Source: Desulfobacter hydrogenophilus
GTDB lineage: Bacteria > Desulfobacterota > Desulfobacteria > Desulfobacterales > Desulfobacteraceae
Direction: 5' to 3'
Assembly: GCF_004319545.1 (NCBI RefSeq)
Contig: NZ_CP036313.1
Location: forward strand, 1,614,501-1,678,500
DNA: 64,000 nucleotides
Both the position numbers and the translations under genes were made by a program. The notes under the pieces are model-generated. The model was not told where the DNA came from. It saw only the letters and a list, made by a program, of their open reading frames with translations, and did not search any database. This document shows, piece by piece, positions 41,398 through 49,992 of this stretch (position 1 is the first letter of the stretch; the number at the start of each line of letters is the position of its first letter).

Positions 41398-43894
41398 GAA
41401 TCTTTTCCACTTCAGCCATCTTCCCCCGGGCCAGTTCCGGAGAGATGAATACGGTCCCGCAGCTTTTGCACTGGGGCAGGTCCACATCAAACCGGGAATC
41501 CAGGTAACCCACATGATTCTTAACGCTTTCCAGGGGCGCGCGGCAGCTTCCGCACTGCAGCCCCTGGCGTAGATCTTCTATGGGAGCGCCTGTTTTAAAT
41601 TCCTGGGCCGGAATCACGGTCATTCGATGGCTCCAGGCATCCAGGATCTCATATGCCCTGTCACGGGCCTTGAATTCCACCCAGAAGCAGACATTAGCCG
41701 GCCGGAAAAAGGCGATTTCAGTCTCCGTTTCCCTGTTTATAAAATACTGTTTCTCCGCATCGGACTCGTAATGGGCCAAAACCTTTTCAATATCCGAGAC
41801 AAGAATGAATTCATCTTCAATCCGGGCCAGGGTGTCCTGATGAATAATAATTTTCTGCCCGGCCGGGGTCAAGGGAATGCCGTCCCGGGAAGCGCCATGC
41901 CCGGTCATCTCCTGTTTAAATCCGGCTAGGTTTCTGCGCCGCCTTGAAAATCCAGGGTCCTGCCGTTTTTCCGGATGGTCGGTTTCCGGCCAGAATAGAT
42001 CCAGAATATGGCGGGTATTTTTCCCGGCCCGGGCCAGGCGGTCCCGGCACATGGCACAATAAGCAATATAGTCCAGAGGGCTTTCTTCCGTTCGTTTTTG
42101 GATGATGCTGCCGGCAAGGTCAGGATTGGCATTGAATACAAGGCCGCCAAAACCGCAGCATTCTGTCAGCTCCCCGGCATTTTCCAACTCGGTTATGGCG
42201 ATGCCCCTGGATTGAATCAGGTTCCTGACGGCCTGCTGGGTATCGTCGTCTTTGCGGGCCGTACAGGGATCGCTGACGGCCACAGAACCGGCAGCGGCCT
42301 GATCCGGTGCAGGGAGAGCAGGATTACCGGCCATTTCCTTGTACAGGGATGAAATCCGGACCCCGGGCAGTACCTTTTCCAGCATCTGGGAGCAGGAGGT
42401 GCAGGCCGTGATGATCCGGGGGGCTCCCCAGGATTCCCACAAGGTTTTAAGTGTGTTGCCTGTTTCTTCAAACAGGGCCTGGCGGCCGGCCCAGAAAGCC
42501 GGCGCCCCGCAACAGCCGGATATAATTCCGGTGTGACTATCAACGGTCTTTCTCAGCCATGCCCATACCGCTTTCACCTGATCCGGTGATGAGCCCGTAA
42601 GCTGGCATCCCGGAAAGAAAACGGCTTCAGAGGTATCTGTGTCCGGCGCATGCATGGAGAAAAAGCAGGCCGCCCCATTGGCGTGGGCCATTTCTCCAAG
42701 AGCGAATTCATGGGCCGATGGGGGCATTTTATCATCGGCCACCATCTCCCGCCGGGCGGAGAGACACAGGTCTGCCATGGAAAAGTCATTGGGGCAGACC
42801 GTTTCGCACTGTCCGCACAGGCTGCAGGAATTGATCAGGGTGTTGGCCTTTTTTTCCCCCATGACAATGGCCAGATTGTTGTAAATTTCCCGGGCGTATT
42901 TCCCGGGATGGCCCTTGAAACTTTCAAGATAGGTGTTGCAGGCCCGGATACACCGGGAACAGTCGCATTGAATGCAACGCCCGGCCTCTTGTGCCGCCTT
43001 TTCAAGGTCGTATCCGGCTTCTCCTTTAAATTCGATTTTGGGAAGGATGGCCTCCCGGCTGATGTCCGTGGACAGCTTTGTTTGAATAACCCCTTCCTTG
43101 TCCCGGCCCGCAGTCAGTGATACCCCGGACAATATCCTGTCCATGGAGGTGGCGGCTTTTCTACCCTGGAATGCAAAGGCAATGGGATAGGTTTCGGAAG
43201 TGACCATTTCTTTGTTCCAGGGAAAACCACCGGCAAAAAGTTTCGAATCGGATACCGATTGCAATGAAAATTCGTCCACAGGAACTGTTTGCGGACCGCC
43301 CGGGGCATCCATACCGATATATACGGCCTGGAACTGGTCTTTATTTTCCAAAAATGTGTCATACCCGGTCTGGGGGGTAAATGTAACACCGAATTTCTTG
43401 AGGCGGGTAAGTTCCATCTCTATAATAGAAACGGGTAAAACGTTTCCGTCCAGCCGATGAAGGTCTCCACCCAGCGTCTCTTGTTCAAATACATTTACCC
43501 GATAGCCTTTGAGGGCAAGGTCCCATGCTGCTGTGAGGCTGGACAGACCGCTGCCCCAGATACCGATGTGGGTATTCTTTGCCGGCGGGGGAAAATATTT
43601 TTTCTGCCGGCGCCGGTTGCTGGCGCAGGCCCGCTCCATCTGGCCGATGGAAAGGGAGGCATCCAGACGTTGTCGGATACAGGCCGATTCACAGGGATGG
43701 TCGCAGATCCGGGTGATGATTTCCGGCAGGGGCAGGGTCTTTTCCAGAATTTTAAAGGCCTTGTCCGTTTCTTTCTTTACCATCCGGGCCATGAAGGATT
43801 TTACATCCACATGAAAGGGGCATGCCGCCGTGCAGAATGCCGGTTCTTCCTGGATGCACTTTGCTTCAAATGCAATAAGTTCGGATTTTTCCAT
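41384..43894 (-). CDS. multidomain Fe-S/FAD oxidoreductase with CCG and DVU_1557-type C-terminal domains
   Basis: The 836-residue fusion starts with a GltD/DPD-type N-terminal Fe-S segment (FCTAACPFHVDVKSF, ICDHPCESACIRQ). An FAD-binding module follows (IGIWGSGLSSLTAAWDLALKGY, near 110). Next come ferredoxin-like clusters (CIQCDCSRCIRAC and CSLCGQCETVCPNDF). Two CCG-type cysteine domains (SGCCGAPAFWAG, ECCGFGGLVF) resemble heterodisulfide-reductase HdrB-like subunits. A C-terminal zinc-ribbon redox domain (CGSCRAPL, CKSCGTVF) matches the DVU_1557 family. It is likely a cytosolic electron-transfer hub for Mop or for cofactor chemistry. The gene is second in the operon, 45 bp after mop, with a weak ribosome-binding site. 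Confidence 0.85.
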   Translation of the reverse strand: MEKSELIAFEAKCIQEEPAFCTAACPFHVDVKSFMARMVKKETDKAFKILEKTLPLPEIITRICDHPCESACIRQRLDASLSIGQMERACASNRRRQKKYFPPPAKNTHIGIWGSGLSSLTAAWDLALKGYRVNVFEQETLGGDLHRLDGNVLPVSIIEMELTRLKKFGVTFTPQTGYDTFLENKDQFQAVYIGMDAPGGPQTVPVDEFSLQSVSDSKLFAGGFPWNKEMVTSETYPIAFAFQGRKAATSMDRILSGVSLTAGRDKEGVIQTKLSTDISREAILPKIEFKGEAGYDLEKAAQEAGRCIQCDCSRCIRACNTYLESFKGHPGKYAREIYNNLAIVMGEKKANTLINSCSLCGQCETVCPNDFSMADLCLSARREMVADDKMPPSAHEFALGEMAHANGAACFFSMHAPDTDTSEAVFFPGCQLTGSSPDQVKAVWAWLRKTVDSHTGIISGCCGAPAFWAGRQALFEETGNTLKTLWESWGAPRIITACTSCSQMLEKVLPGVRISSLYKEMAGNPALPAPDQAAAGSVAVSDPCTARKDDDTQQAVRNLIQSRGIAITELENAGELTECCGFGGLVFNANPDLAGSIIQKRTEESPLDYIAYCAMCRDRLARAGKNTRHILDLFWPETDHPEKRQDPGFSRRRRNLAGFKQEMTGHGASRDGIPLTPAGQKIIIHQDTLARIEDEFILVSDIEKVLAHYESDAEKQYFINRETETEIAFFRPANVCFWVEFKARDRAYEILDAWSHRMTVIPAQEFKTGAPIEDLRQGLQCGSCRAPLESVKNHVGYLDSRFDVDLPQCKSCGTVFISPELARGKMAEVEKILEDK

Positions 43895-43939
43895 AATTTA
43901 TTAAACTGCCGGGGTAAGCCCCGGCAGTATTTTTAGCTA

Positions 43940-46657
43940 TTAGCCTTTCAGTTCAGCCAGAACCTTGTCCGGTGTAGCCGGCAACCGTTTAACCCGCGCA
44001 CCGCAGGCATTATAGATGCCGTTAATAATAGCGGCATGGGGAGCGGTCAGGGGCAGTTCGCCCACGCCGGCAGCCCCGAAAGGACCATGTTCCCTGGGGG
44101 CTTGCACATAGATAAGCTCCATCTCGTCGGGGATATCCTTGATATAGGGGAAGCCTGCACCCATCATGGTGGAATGCTTCTTGATGTCTTCGTAATCTTC
44201 GGTCAGGGCGAAGCCAACACCCTGGGCCAGACCGCCGTACATCTGGCCGTCCACCACCAGTTTGTTGTTGATCTTGCCCACATCCGCCACTGCAGTTATT
44301 TTGGTCACCTTGGTTTTGCCCGTGGCAATCTCAACGCAGACCTCAGTCATGAACAGGCCGTACATGTATACGGCAAAGGGGCTGCCCTGGCCGTTTTCAT
44401 CACAGTCTTTGGCAGGCGCAGTCCAGGCACCGGTGTATTTCACGGGAATGTTTTCAGCCTTCATTTCCTCGTAGGTCCGGTAGGTGCCGTCGCTCTTTTT
44501 CATACCGCCCATGAGCAGCTCGCAGGCGGCTTTGGTGGCCTGTCCGGTGACGACCTGGGAACGGGAACCCCCGGCAGGGCCGGAGTTGGGGGTTTTGGAG
44601 GTATCGTTCATGACCAGCTTGATCTGATCCGGGGCAATGCCCATGGGCCGCAGGGCTTCGTGGGCTGTGCCCAAAGTGCCCATGTCAGCGCCCTGTCCGT
44701 GATCTTCCCAGGAATTGAATACGGTGATGGTGTTGTCTTCGTTGAGCTCTGCATGAGCCTCGGAGGTGTCCGGACCGTCAAGGCCGCAGCCGTATACGCC
44801 CACAGCGATGCCAACACCGCACTTTTCGGTGTCGGTGGATTTTTTGGCGGCTTGGGCTTTGGCGGCCTCATATTTGGGTTTGAGTATGTCAAACATTTCC
44901 GGCAGGCTCCAGGAATCCGGGGTTTGGCCTGTGGGTGTGGTGGCCCCTTCCCGATATACGTTTTTATATCGCAGATCAAAGGGGTCCATACCCAGTTTTT
45001 CCGCCAGCATGTCCATGAGAACTTCAGAAGGAAATTCTATTTCCGGTGCGCCGTAGCCCCGGAATGCAGAGCCCCAGGCGTGGTTGGTGCAAACGGTCCG
45101 GCCTTCGCCCCGGATATTGGGGATATTGTAACCGGCACCGGCAAACTGGGCCCCGCGCAGGGTCAGCAGATCGCCGAATTCAGAATAGGGACCGTGGTCA
45201 ACGCTCCAGTCCGATTCCATGGCCTTGAGGGTGCCGTCCTTGTCGGCGGCCAGGCGCAGATTTGTCAAGAAGGGGGAGCGTTTGCCCGTATATGTCTGCT
45301 GTTGCTGCCAGTCATAGTTGAGGAATACGGGTTTACCCGTGGCCATGGCTGCGACCCCCACCAGGGCTTCCATGGTGGGGGAAAATTTATAGCCAAATGT
45401 GCCGCCGGTGGGATTCTGGACCAGGGTGAGTTTTTCCGGCGCAATGCCCAGACCCGGGGCGATCATGGCCAGATGGAGATGAATACCGATGGATTTGGAA
45501 TGGATGGTCAGGGCACCGTCTTCGCCCTGGAAGGCAAAACCCACGTCCGGCTCAATGGGCATATGGGGCTGGCGGCTCGTGTAGAAATCATCTTCAATGG
45601 TGACATCAGCGGACTCAAAGATGGGAGCGGTGTCCTCGCCTTTTTTGACTTTCTGAATATAGTAAACATTGGGGGTGCCCGGATGAATCTGCATGGCATC
45701 TTCGGCCATGGCGGCCGGGGCGCTCATGTATTCGGGCAGCAGTTCCAGGTCCACTTTTACCTTGTCGGCAGCGGCCTTGGCGTTTTTCTCGGTGTCGGCG
45801 CAGACAATGGCAATGGCGTCGCCGTACTGGAATACCTTTTCATCACAGAGGATGGGCCGGTCCCAGCCGTCGCCTTTATTGGTGGGAAAGGTGATCAGGC
45901 CGGAAATCCGGTTTTTGCCCTGGACGTCTTTATGGGTAACAACCTTGTAGACACCGGGCATCTTTTCGGCTTCGGAGGTGTCAATGGATTTGATATTGGC
46001 ATGGGAGACCTTGGCCTGCACCAGCGCCAGTCTCAAGGTTTCTTCGGGCATCTTTATGCCCAGATCCGCACCGTAATCCAGGGTGCCGGTGACCTTGGCA
46101 ACGGCGGTGGGACGGGGATATTTGGTGCCCCAGATCCGTCCGTCTTCGGGAATCTTAAACAGGAGGTCATCCATGGTCATTTTGCCGTTAAGCACCTTGG
46201 CGGCGTCCATAACGGAATCCACCAGTTGCTTGTATCCGGTGCAGCGGCAGGCGTTTTTGTGTTTCTGGAACCAATCCCGGATATCCTCGCGGGTGGGATC
46301 CGGAATGGTATCCAGCAAGGCCTTGGAGGAGACGATGAATCCCGGGGTGCAGAAACCGCACTGGGCGCCGCCGTGGGCAATCCATGCCGCCTGGATGGGG
46401 TGGAGGTTGTCCGGGGTGCCGATGCCTTCGATGGTGGTGATCTGGGAATCATCCGGAACCCGTTTCATTTTGGTAATGCAGGAACGCACCAGTTTAGAAT
46501 TCAGAATAACGTTGCAAGCGCCGCACTGGCCCTGGTCGCAGCCCACTTTGACCCCGGTGAGGGAGAGGCAGTTCCGGAGCACCGTCGAAAGCGTGTCATC
46601 CTCATTCACAAAAACGGTTCTCGGAATACCGTTTACCATCAATTTTTTACCGATCAT
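43940..46657 (-). CDS. mop: molybdenum-dependent aldehyde oxidoreductase
   Basis: The 905-residue protein closely follows Desulfovibrio gigas Mop (907 residues), a xanthine-oxidase-family enzyme oxidising aldehydes to acids with molybdopterin cytosine dinucleotide and two [2Fe-2S] clusters. Plant-type cluster ligands C40, C45, C48 and C60 lie in GCDQGQCGACN and the following RSC, matching D. gigas numbering. The second cluster uses CGFC and CRCTGY near 100-139. The catalytic glutamate is in FGAAGVGELP (E867). The substrate-pocket segments GGTFGYKF and SAFRGYGAPE are intact. It heads a ten-gene operon of cofactor and maturation genes. AAGGAGATTTAA precedes the ATG. Confidence 0.96.
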   Translation of the reverse strand: MIGKKLMVNGIPRTVFVNEDDTLSTVLRNCLSLTGVKVGCDQGQCGACNVILNSKLVRSCITKMKRVPDDSQITTIEGIGTPDNLHPIQAAWIAHGGAQCGFCTPGFIVSSKALLDTIPDPTREDIRDWFQKHKNACRCTGYKQLVDSVMDAAKVLNGKMTMDDLLFKIPEDGRIWGTKYPRPTAVAKVTGTLDYGADLGIKMPEETLRLALVQAKVSHANIKSIDTSEAEKMPGVYKVVTHKDVQGKNRISGLITFPTNKGDGWDRPILCDEKVFQYGDAIAIVCADTEKNAKAAADKVKVDLELLPEYMSAPAAMAEDAMQIHPGTPNVYYIQKVKKGEDTAPIFESADVTIEDDFYTSRQPHMPIEPDVGFAFQGEDGALTIHSKSIGIHLHLAMIAPGLGIAPEKLTLVQNPTGGTFGYKFSPTMEALVGVAAMATGKPVFLNYDWQQQQTYTGKRSPFLTNLRLAADKDGTLKAMESDWSVDHGPYSEFGDLLTLRGAQFAGAGYNIPNIRGEGRTVCTNHAWGSAFRGYGAPEIEFPSEVLMDMLAEKLGMDPFDLRYKNVYREGATTPTGQTPDSWSLPEMFDILKPKYEAAKAQAAKKSTDTEKCGVGIAVGVYGCGLDGPDTSEAHAELNEDNTITVFNSWEDHGQGADMGTLGTAHEALRPMGIAPDQIKLVMNDTSKTPNSGPAGGSRSQVVTGQATKAACELLMGGMKKSDGTYRTYEEMKAENIPVKYTGAWTAPAKDCDENGQGSPFAVYMYGLFMTEVCVEIATGKTKVTKITAVADVGKINNKLVVDGQMYGGLAQGVGFALTEDYEDIKKHSTMMGAGFPYIKDIPDEMELIYVQAPREHGPFGAAGVGELPLTAPHAAIINGIYNACGARVKRLPATPDKVLAELKG

Positions 46658-46689
46658 TTAAATCTCCTTGTCTGTTTTTATCAAAAATT

Positions 46690-46739
46690 GAGCCTTAAGA
46701 AGGAAGCGTAGTGCGTTTGGACCGGGAGGAGGAAGGCTC
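46690..46739 (-). promoter_or_regulatory. hairpin in the mop 5' untranslated region
   Basis: GAGCCTT and AAGGCTC (46690-46696 and 46733-46739) are perfectly inverted and lie between the predicted mop promoter and its start. The transcribed minus-strand hairpin would have a purine/pyrimidine-rich loop of about 36 nt. It could be a regulatory leader. I do not recognise the Moco or Tuco riboswitch consensus in it. Confidence 0.35.
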
Positions 46740-46753
46740 CTTTTTTGTTTTAT

Positions 46754-46782
46754 TTTGTATGTTTATAGAAATAATTAGTCAA
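46754..46782 (-). promoter_or_regulatory. predicted promoter of the mop operon
   Basis: Read on the minus strand, TTGACT (46782-46777) and TACAAA (46759-46754) are spaced by 17 bp. It sits about 97 bp before the mop ATG in a strongly AT-rich stretch. The rest of 46783-46992 shows no gene. Confidence 0.5.
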
Positions 46783-47007
46783 GTTTATAATTAATTAATG
46801 ATTTCTATGACAGATATTGACTTAAAATAACTTTCGAGCAGGGGCGGCTCTCATCGAAATGGGGCCAGGAATTGGGGTCAGGGTGAAAATGGTTGAAAAA
46901 CCCCAAAATCGTAAATATTGCTTTAAATTAAATTGTGGCGTATGACTGAAAAATAAATTTTTGACGCCGGCCCCCGGGCGAAGGGGTTGCAGCAAGGAGA
47001 ACAGACC

Positions 47008-47853
47008 GTGTCAGAAATCAAATCCCAAGATAGGCTCCACAGAATCCGGCACCGGCTCCACGAGATTATTTTTGAAGCCGATACCCGGGCCGGTAAATGG
47101 TTTGATCTCATTCTCATTCTCTCCATTCTGTCCAGCGTCCTGGTGGTGATGCTGGACAGTGTGGCCACGATAAAAGTCAGCTACGGACCCCTTTTGTACG
47201 GGATTGAATGGGGATTTACCCTCCTGTTTACCCTGGAGTACCTGCTGCGTCTCTTCTGTGTGACAAAGCCTTTGCGTTATGCCTTTAGTTTTCTGGGGCT
47301 TGTGGACCTTCTGGCAGTGCTGCCCACCTATGTGAGCCTGGTCCTGCCGGGAAGCCAGTACATGCTGGTGATCCGTATTCTCAGGGTGCTCCGGGTCTTC
47401 AGGGTGCTGAAACTGGCCTCTTATGTGGGAGAAGCCACTATCCTTATACGGGCACTTCTGGCCAGCCGCCGCAAGGTCGTCATCTTTCTTTTGACCATTG
47501 TCACCCTGGTGGTGATCTTCGGTTCCCTTATGTACCTCATCGAGGGGAAAAAAAATGGCTTTACCAGTATTCCCAGGAGTATTTACTGGGCCATTGTAAC
47601 CATGACCACCGTGGGATACGGAGACATTTCCCCCAAGACTAACCTGGGCCAGGGCCTGGCCTCGGTGATCATGATCCTGGGCTATGCCATTATTGCCGTG
47701 CCCACGGGCATTGTCACGGCGGAGCTGAGCCACGCCACCCGGAAAAAAATCTCCACCCAGGCCTGCCCGGCCTGCATGGCCCATGGCCATGATCCGGACG
47801 CGGTATTCTGCAAATTCTGTTCAGAGCGGCTGAATCCTTCAAGCAACAAATAA
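47008..47853 (+). CDS. voltage-gated-type potassium channel with C-terminal zinc ribbon
   Basis: The GTG at 47008, eight bases after AAGGAG, is the better start and gives 281 residues; a TTG at 46987 is also in frame. Six membrane segments are visible. The S4 segment carries regularly spaced arginines (RILRVLRVFRVLKL, near 117-130). The pore helix and filter TMTTVGYGD are near residue 200, the potassium-selective signature. After S6 the protein ends in a short domain with two cysteine pairs (CPAC and CKFC), an unusual zinc-ribbon-like tail that may sense or bind metal. It starts a plus-strand group with a P-loop-like protein and an MscS channel. Confidence 0.9.
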   Translation: MSEIKSQDRLHRIRHRLHEIIFEADTRAGKWFDLILILSILSSVLVVMLDSVATIKVSYGPLLYGIEWGFTLLFTLEYLLRLFCVTKPLRYAFSFLGLVDLLAVLPTYVSLVLPGSQYMLVIRILRVLRVFRVLKLASYVGEATILIRALLASRRKVVIFLLTIVTLVVIFGSLMYLIEGKKNGFTSIPRSIYWAIVTMTTVGYGDISPKTNLGQGLASVIMILGYAIIAVPTGIVTAELSHATRKKISTQACPACMAHGHDPDAVFCKFCSERLNPSSNK

Positions 47854-47917
47854 GGCTTGATCGGTCCGATGGCGGTGCCGGACGAACACGTACCGGAATT
47901 TGACATAAGGAAATGAA

Positions 47918-49099
47918 GTGAACCAGAAAGAACAAAATCTGTGGGAATACGTCCCCCTGGCAGATTATGCCGCTCCCCAGGCCACCATCTCCCGCACCAT
48001 AAAAAGCGGGATAAAGGGAATTTGGCAGCGGTTTCAGCAGCAGGACACCCCGGTTCATCAGCCTGCCCAGGATCTGGAATACCTGCCACCTTCTGCGGTT
48101 GAAAAAGTTGCGCCATCCTCGCATTGGTCCGGGGCTGTCCGAACGCTTGAAATCGCGGTAAAAAATAAAACCGGATCGGCGGAGGCCCCGTCTGTCATGA
48201 TGGTGGTCGGCCTGCCCGGCAGCGGCACTACCCAGATCCTGTCCCGTCTGGCCAAATCCCTGGGATGGCGGCTGATTCCAGCGCCGGATCCGCGACAAAT
48301 TCTCACCCAGGATCTGGCCTGGCTGGACTGGACAAAATCCGCAAATATCCCCTGGGTGCTCCCCGACCTGGGTAAGACCTATCTGCGCCATGTTCGTGGA
48401 CTAACCCTGGTCCGCAAACTCCTGGACAGGATCAATTCAAAGGCTGCGGGCCTCGGGGTTGTCGGATGCGACTCCTGGGCCCTGTCCTATTTGCGACGGG
48501 TGCTTCCGGTCTCGTTTCCAGAAGCGGTGGTAGCCCAGGCCTTTGACGATCACGCCCTGGGCAGATGGCTGGGCCAGAGGGCAGATAAGGGATGCGGTCA
48601 ACAGATACGCTTCCGCCAGGCAGACAACGGAAAAATCGTTCTACCTGCAGATGACGATGCCAAGGCAAGCGCCTTTATCAATCAGCTGGCAGCCCGCAGT
48701 TTCGGTATCCCGGGCATTGCCCTTGAGATCTGGCGGCGGGCTCTGAAACGGGAACCGGATCAGACCGCCGGTGACCAGGCATCTGAAACAGAGCCCGACG
48801 ACGGGATCACCATCTGGGTGGAGCCCTGGGAAAAGATGCCGTCGCTTGTGGTCCCTTCGGACCTGGGACCGGCAGCCCCGCTCCTCATGCACAGCCTGCT
48901 GCTTCATAACGGGCTGCCCCGGGACCTTGCCGCCGACCTGCTTCCCTTTTCCGCCACTCAGACAGGCCGGACACTTCTGGCGCTGACTGACGCCGGAATT
49001 GTGCAGACCCACCAGGGGGAATTGAAGATATCGGCCCGCTGGTATCCATCCGTGAGGGCCTACCTCAACGGGGAAGGCTATCTGACTGACCAATTCTAA
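47918..49099 (+). CDS. P-loop-like protein of unknown function between two channel genes
   Basis: The 393-residue product starts at GTG 47918 after AAGGAAATGA. It contains SVMMVVGLPGSGTTQILSRLA near residue 95, which has the form of a Walker A loop but lacks the lysine (GSGTT). A WLDWTKSANIPWVLPDLGKTY stretch follows. The C-terminal part (from about 300) looks like a winged-helix domain (PFSATQTGRTLLALTDAGIVQ). There is no signal peptide or transmembrane segment. The fold suggests an inactive or atypical AAA/STAND-like ATPase. It sits between the K+ channel and MscS genes (64 and 33 bp spacing) and is probably cotranscribed with them. Confidence 0.65.
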   Translation: MNQKEQNLWEYVPLADYAAPQATISRTIKSGIKGIWQRFQQQDTPVHQPAQDLEYLPPSAVEKVAPSSHWSGAVRTLEIAVKNKTGSAEAPSVMMVVGLPGSGTTQILSRLAKSLGWRLIPAPDPRQILTQDLAWLDWTKSANIPWVLPDLGKTYLRHVRGLTLVRKLLDRINSKAAGLGVVGCDSWALSYLRRVLPVSFPEAVVAQAFDDHALGRWLGQRADKGCGQQIRFRQADNGKIVLPADDDAKASAFINQLAARSFGIPGIALEIWRRALKREPDQTAGDQASETEPDDGITIWVEPWEKMPSLVVPSDLGPAAPLLMHSLLLHNGLPRDLAADLLPFSATQTGRTLLALTDAGIVQTHQGELKISARWYPSVRAYLNGEGYLTDQF

Positions 49100-49132
49100 G
49101 AGCTTGTTTGATAATTAAAGGAGGACTAACCC

Positions 49133-49936
49133 ATGGAACTATTCCAGCAGATAAACCAGGAAGCCCTTATCAGGGGAGCTTTGGTGGCCGGCCTCGCCCT
49201 GGTGCTGATCGGACTCAGTCAAAGAACGATTCCGTGGATAGCGGACCGGCTCTCCGGCCGGCAGCGGCTCTATGCCCTGGCCACGGTGCCGCTGATCCGT
49301 CTTGTCATCATCCTGGTCGCCCCGTGGATGATCATCCCCATTGTCGTGGATCCAACGGCGGAAAATATCTTTGCTCTGCTGGGGGCCCTGGGTCTGGCCC
49401 TGGGGTTTGCTTTCAAAGACTATGTCGGCAGCCTCATCGCCGGAATCGTCACGCTCTATGAATTGCCCTACCGGCTCGGGGACTGGGTCTCTGTGGAAGG
49501 GGTTTACGGAGAGGTCAAATCCATCGGAATGCGATCCTTTGAGATCCTCACCCCTGACGATACGATGGTGGTGATCCCCCACCTGAAGCTCTGGGGGGAA
49601 AATATCTTCAATGCCAACGACGGCAGCCGGCACCTCCAGTGTGCTGCCAACTTTTACCTCCACCCAGAGCACGACCCCAGGCAGGTAATCCAGGCCCTGG
49701 AGGATACGGCCATGACCAGCGTCTATCTCCAGGTGTTAAAGCCGGTGACCATCATTGCATCGGAAGGGCCCTGGGCCACGGAATACAGGGTCAAGGCATA
49801 TCCGGTGGACCCCGGGGATCAATTCCGGTTTACAACGGACCTGACCCTGAGGGGAAAGCAGGCCCTGATGGCGCTGGGGGTGCGTTTTCCTACTTATGGG
49901 GCGCCGGGAAACGAAAATCCAGGTCTTAAAATATAA
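49133..49936 (+). CDS. MscS-family mechanosensitive channel
   Basis: A 267-residue inner-membrane protein with an N-terminal membrane helix (GALVAGLALVLIGLS), further hydrophobic segments, and the pore-lining helix ALLGALGLALGFAFKDYVGSL near 80-100, the MscS TM3 signature. The MscS beta domain follows (LGDWVSVEGVYGEVKSIGMRSFEI). It releases small solutes on hypo-osmotic shock. It has only about three membrane segments, as in the minimal MscS. GGAGG gives a strong ribosome-binding site, and the gene ends the channel cluster. Confidence 0.88.
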   Translation: MELFQQINQEALIRGALVAGLALVLIGLSQRTIPWIADRLSGRQRLYALATVPLIRLVIILVAPWMIIPIVVDPTAENIFALLGALGLALGFAFKDYVGSLIAGIVTLYELPYRLGDWVSVEGVYGEVKSIGMRSFEILTPDDTMVVIPHLKLWGENIFNANDGSRHLQCAANFYLHPEHDPRQVIQALEDTAMTSVYLQVLKPVTIIASEGPWATEYRVKAYPVDPGDQFRFTTDLTLRGKQALMALGVRFPTYGAPGNENPGLKI

Positions 49937-49992
49937 ATATCTGTATAGGGAATATATATCAGACTAAAGCAACGCAAAGGACAATAAAAACA

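Noticed and set aside
44036..46711. Very long plus-strand open frame antisense to mop (about 890 codons)
   Set aside because: It mirrors the codon-biased GC-rich mop gene. Its translation has no domain signature and is low in protein-like pattern, and it lacks a ribosome-binding site. I treat it as a shadow frame.
46690..46782. Moco or Tuco riboswitch upstream of mop
   Set aside because: Position and gene fit, but the sequence between the promoter and start lacks the conserved GC-rich multi-stem pattern I know for these riboswitches.
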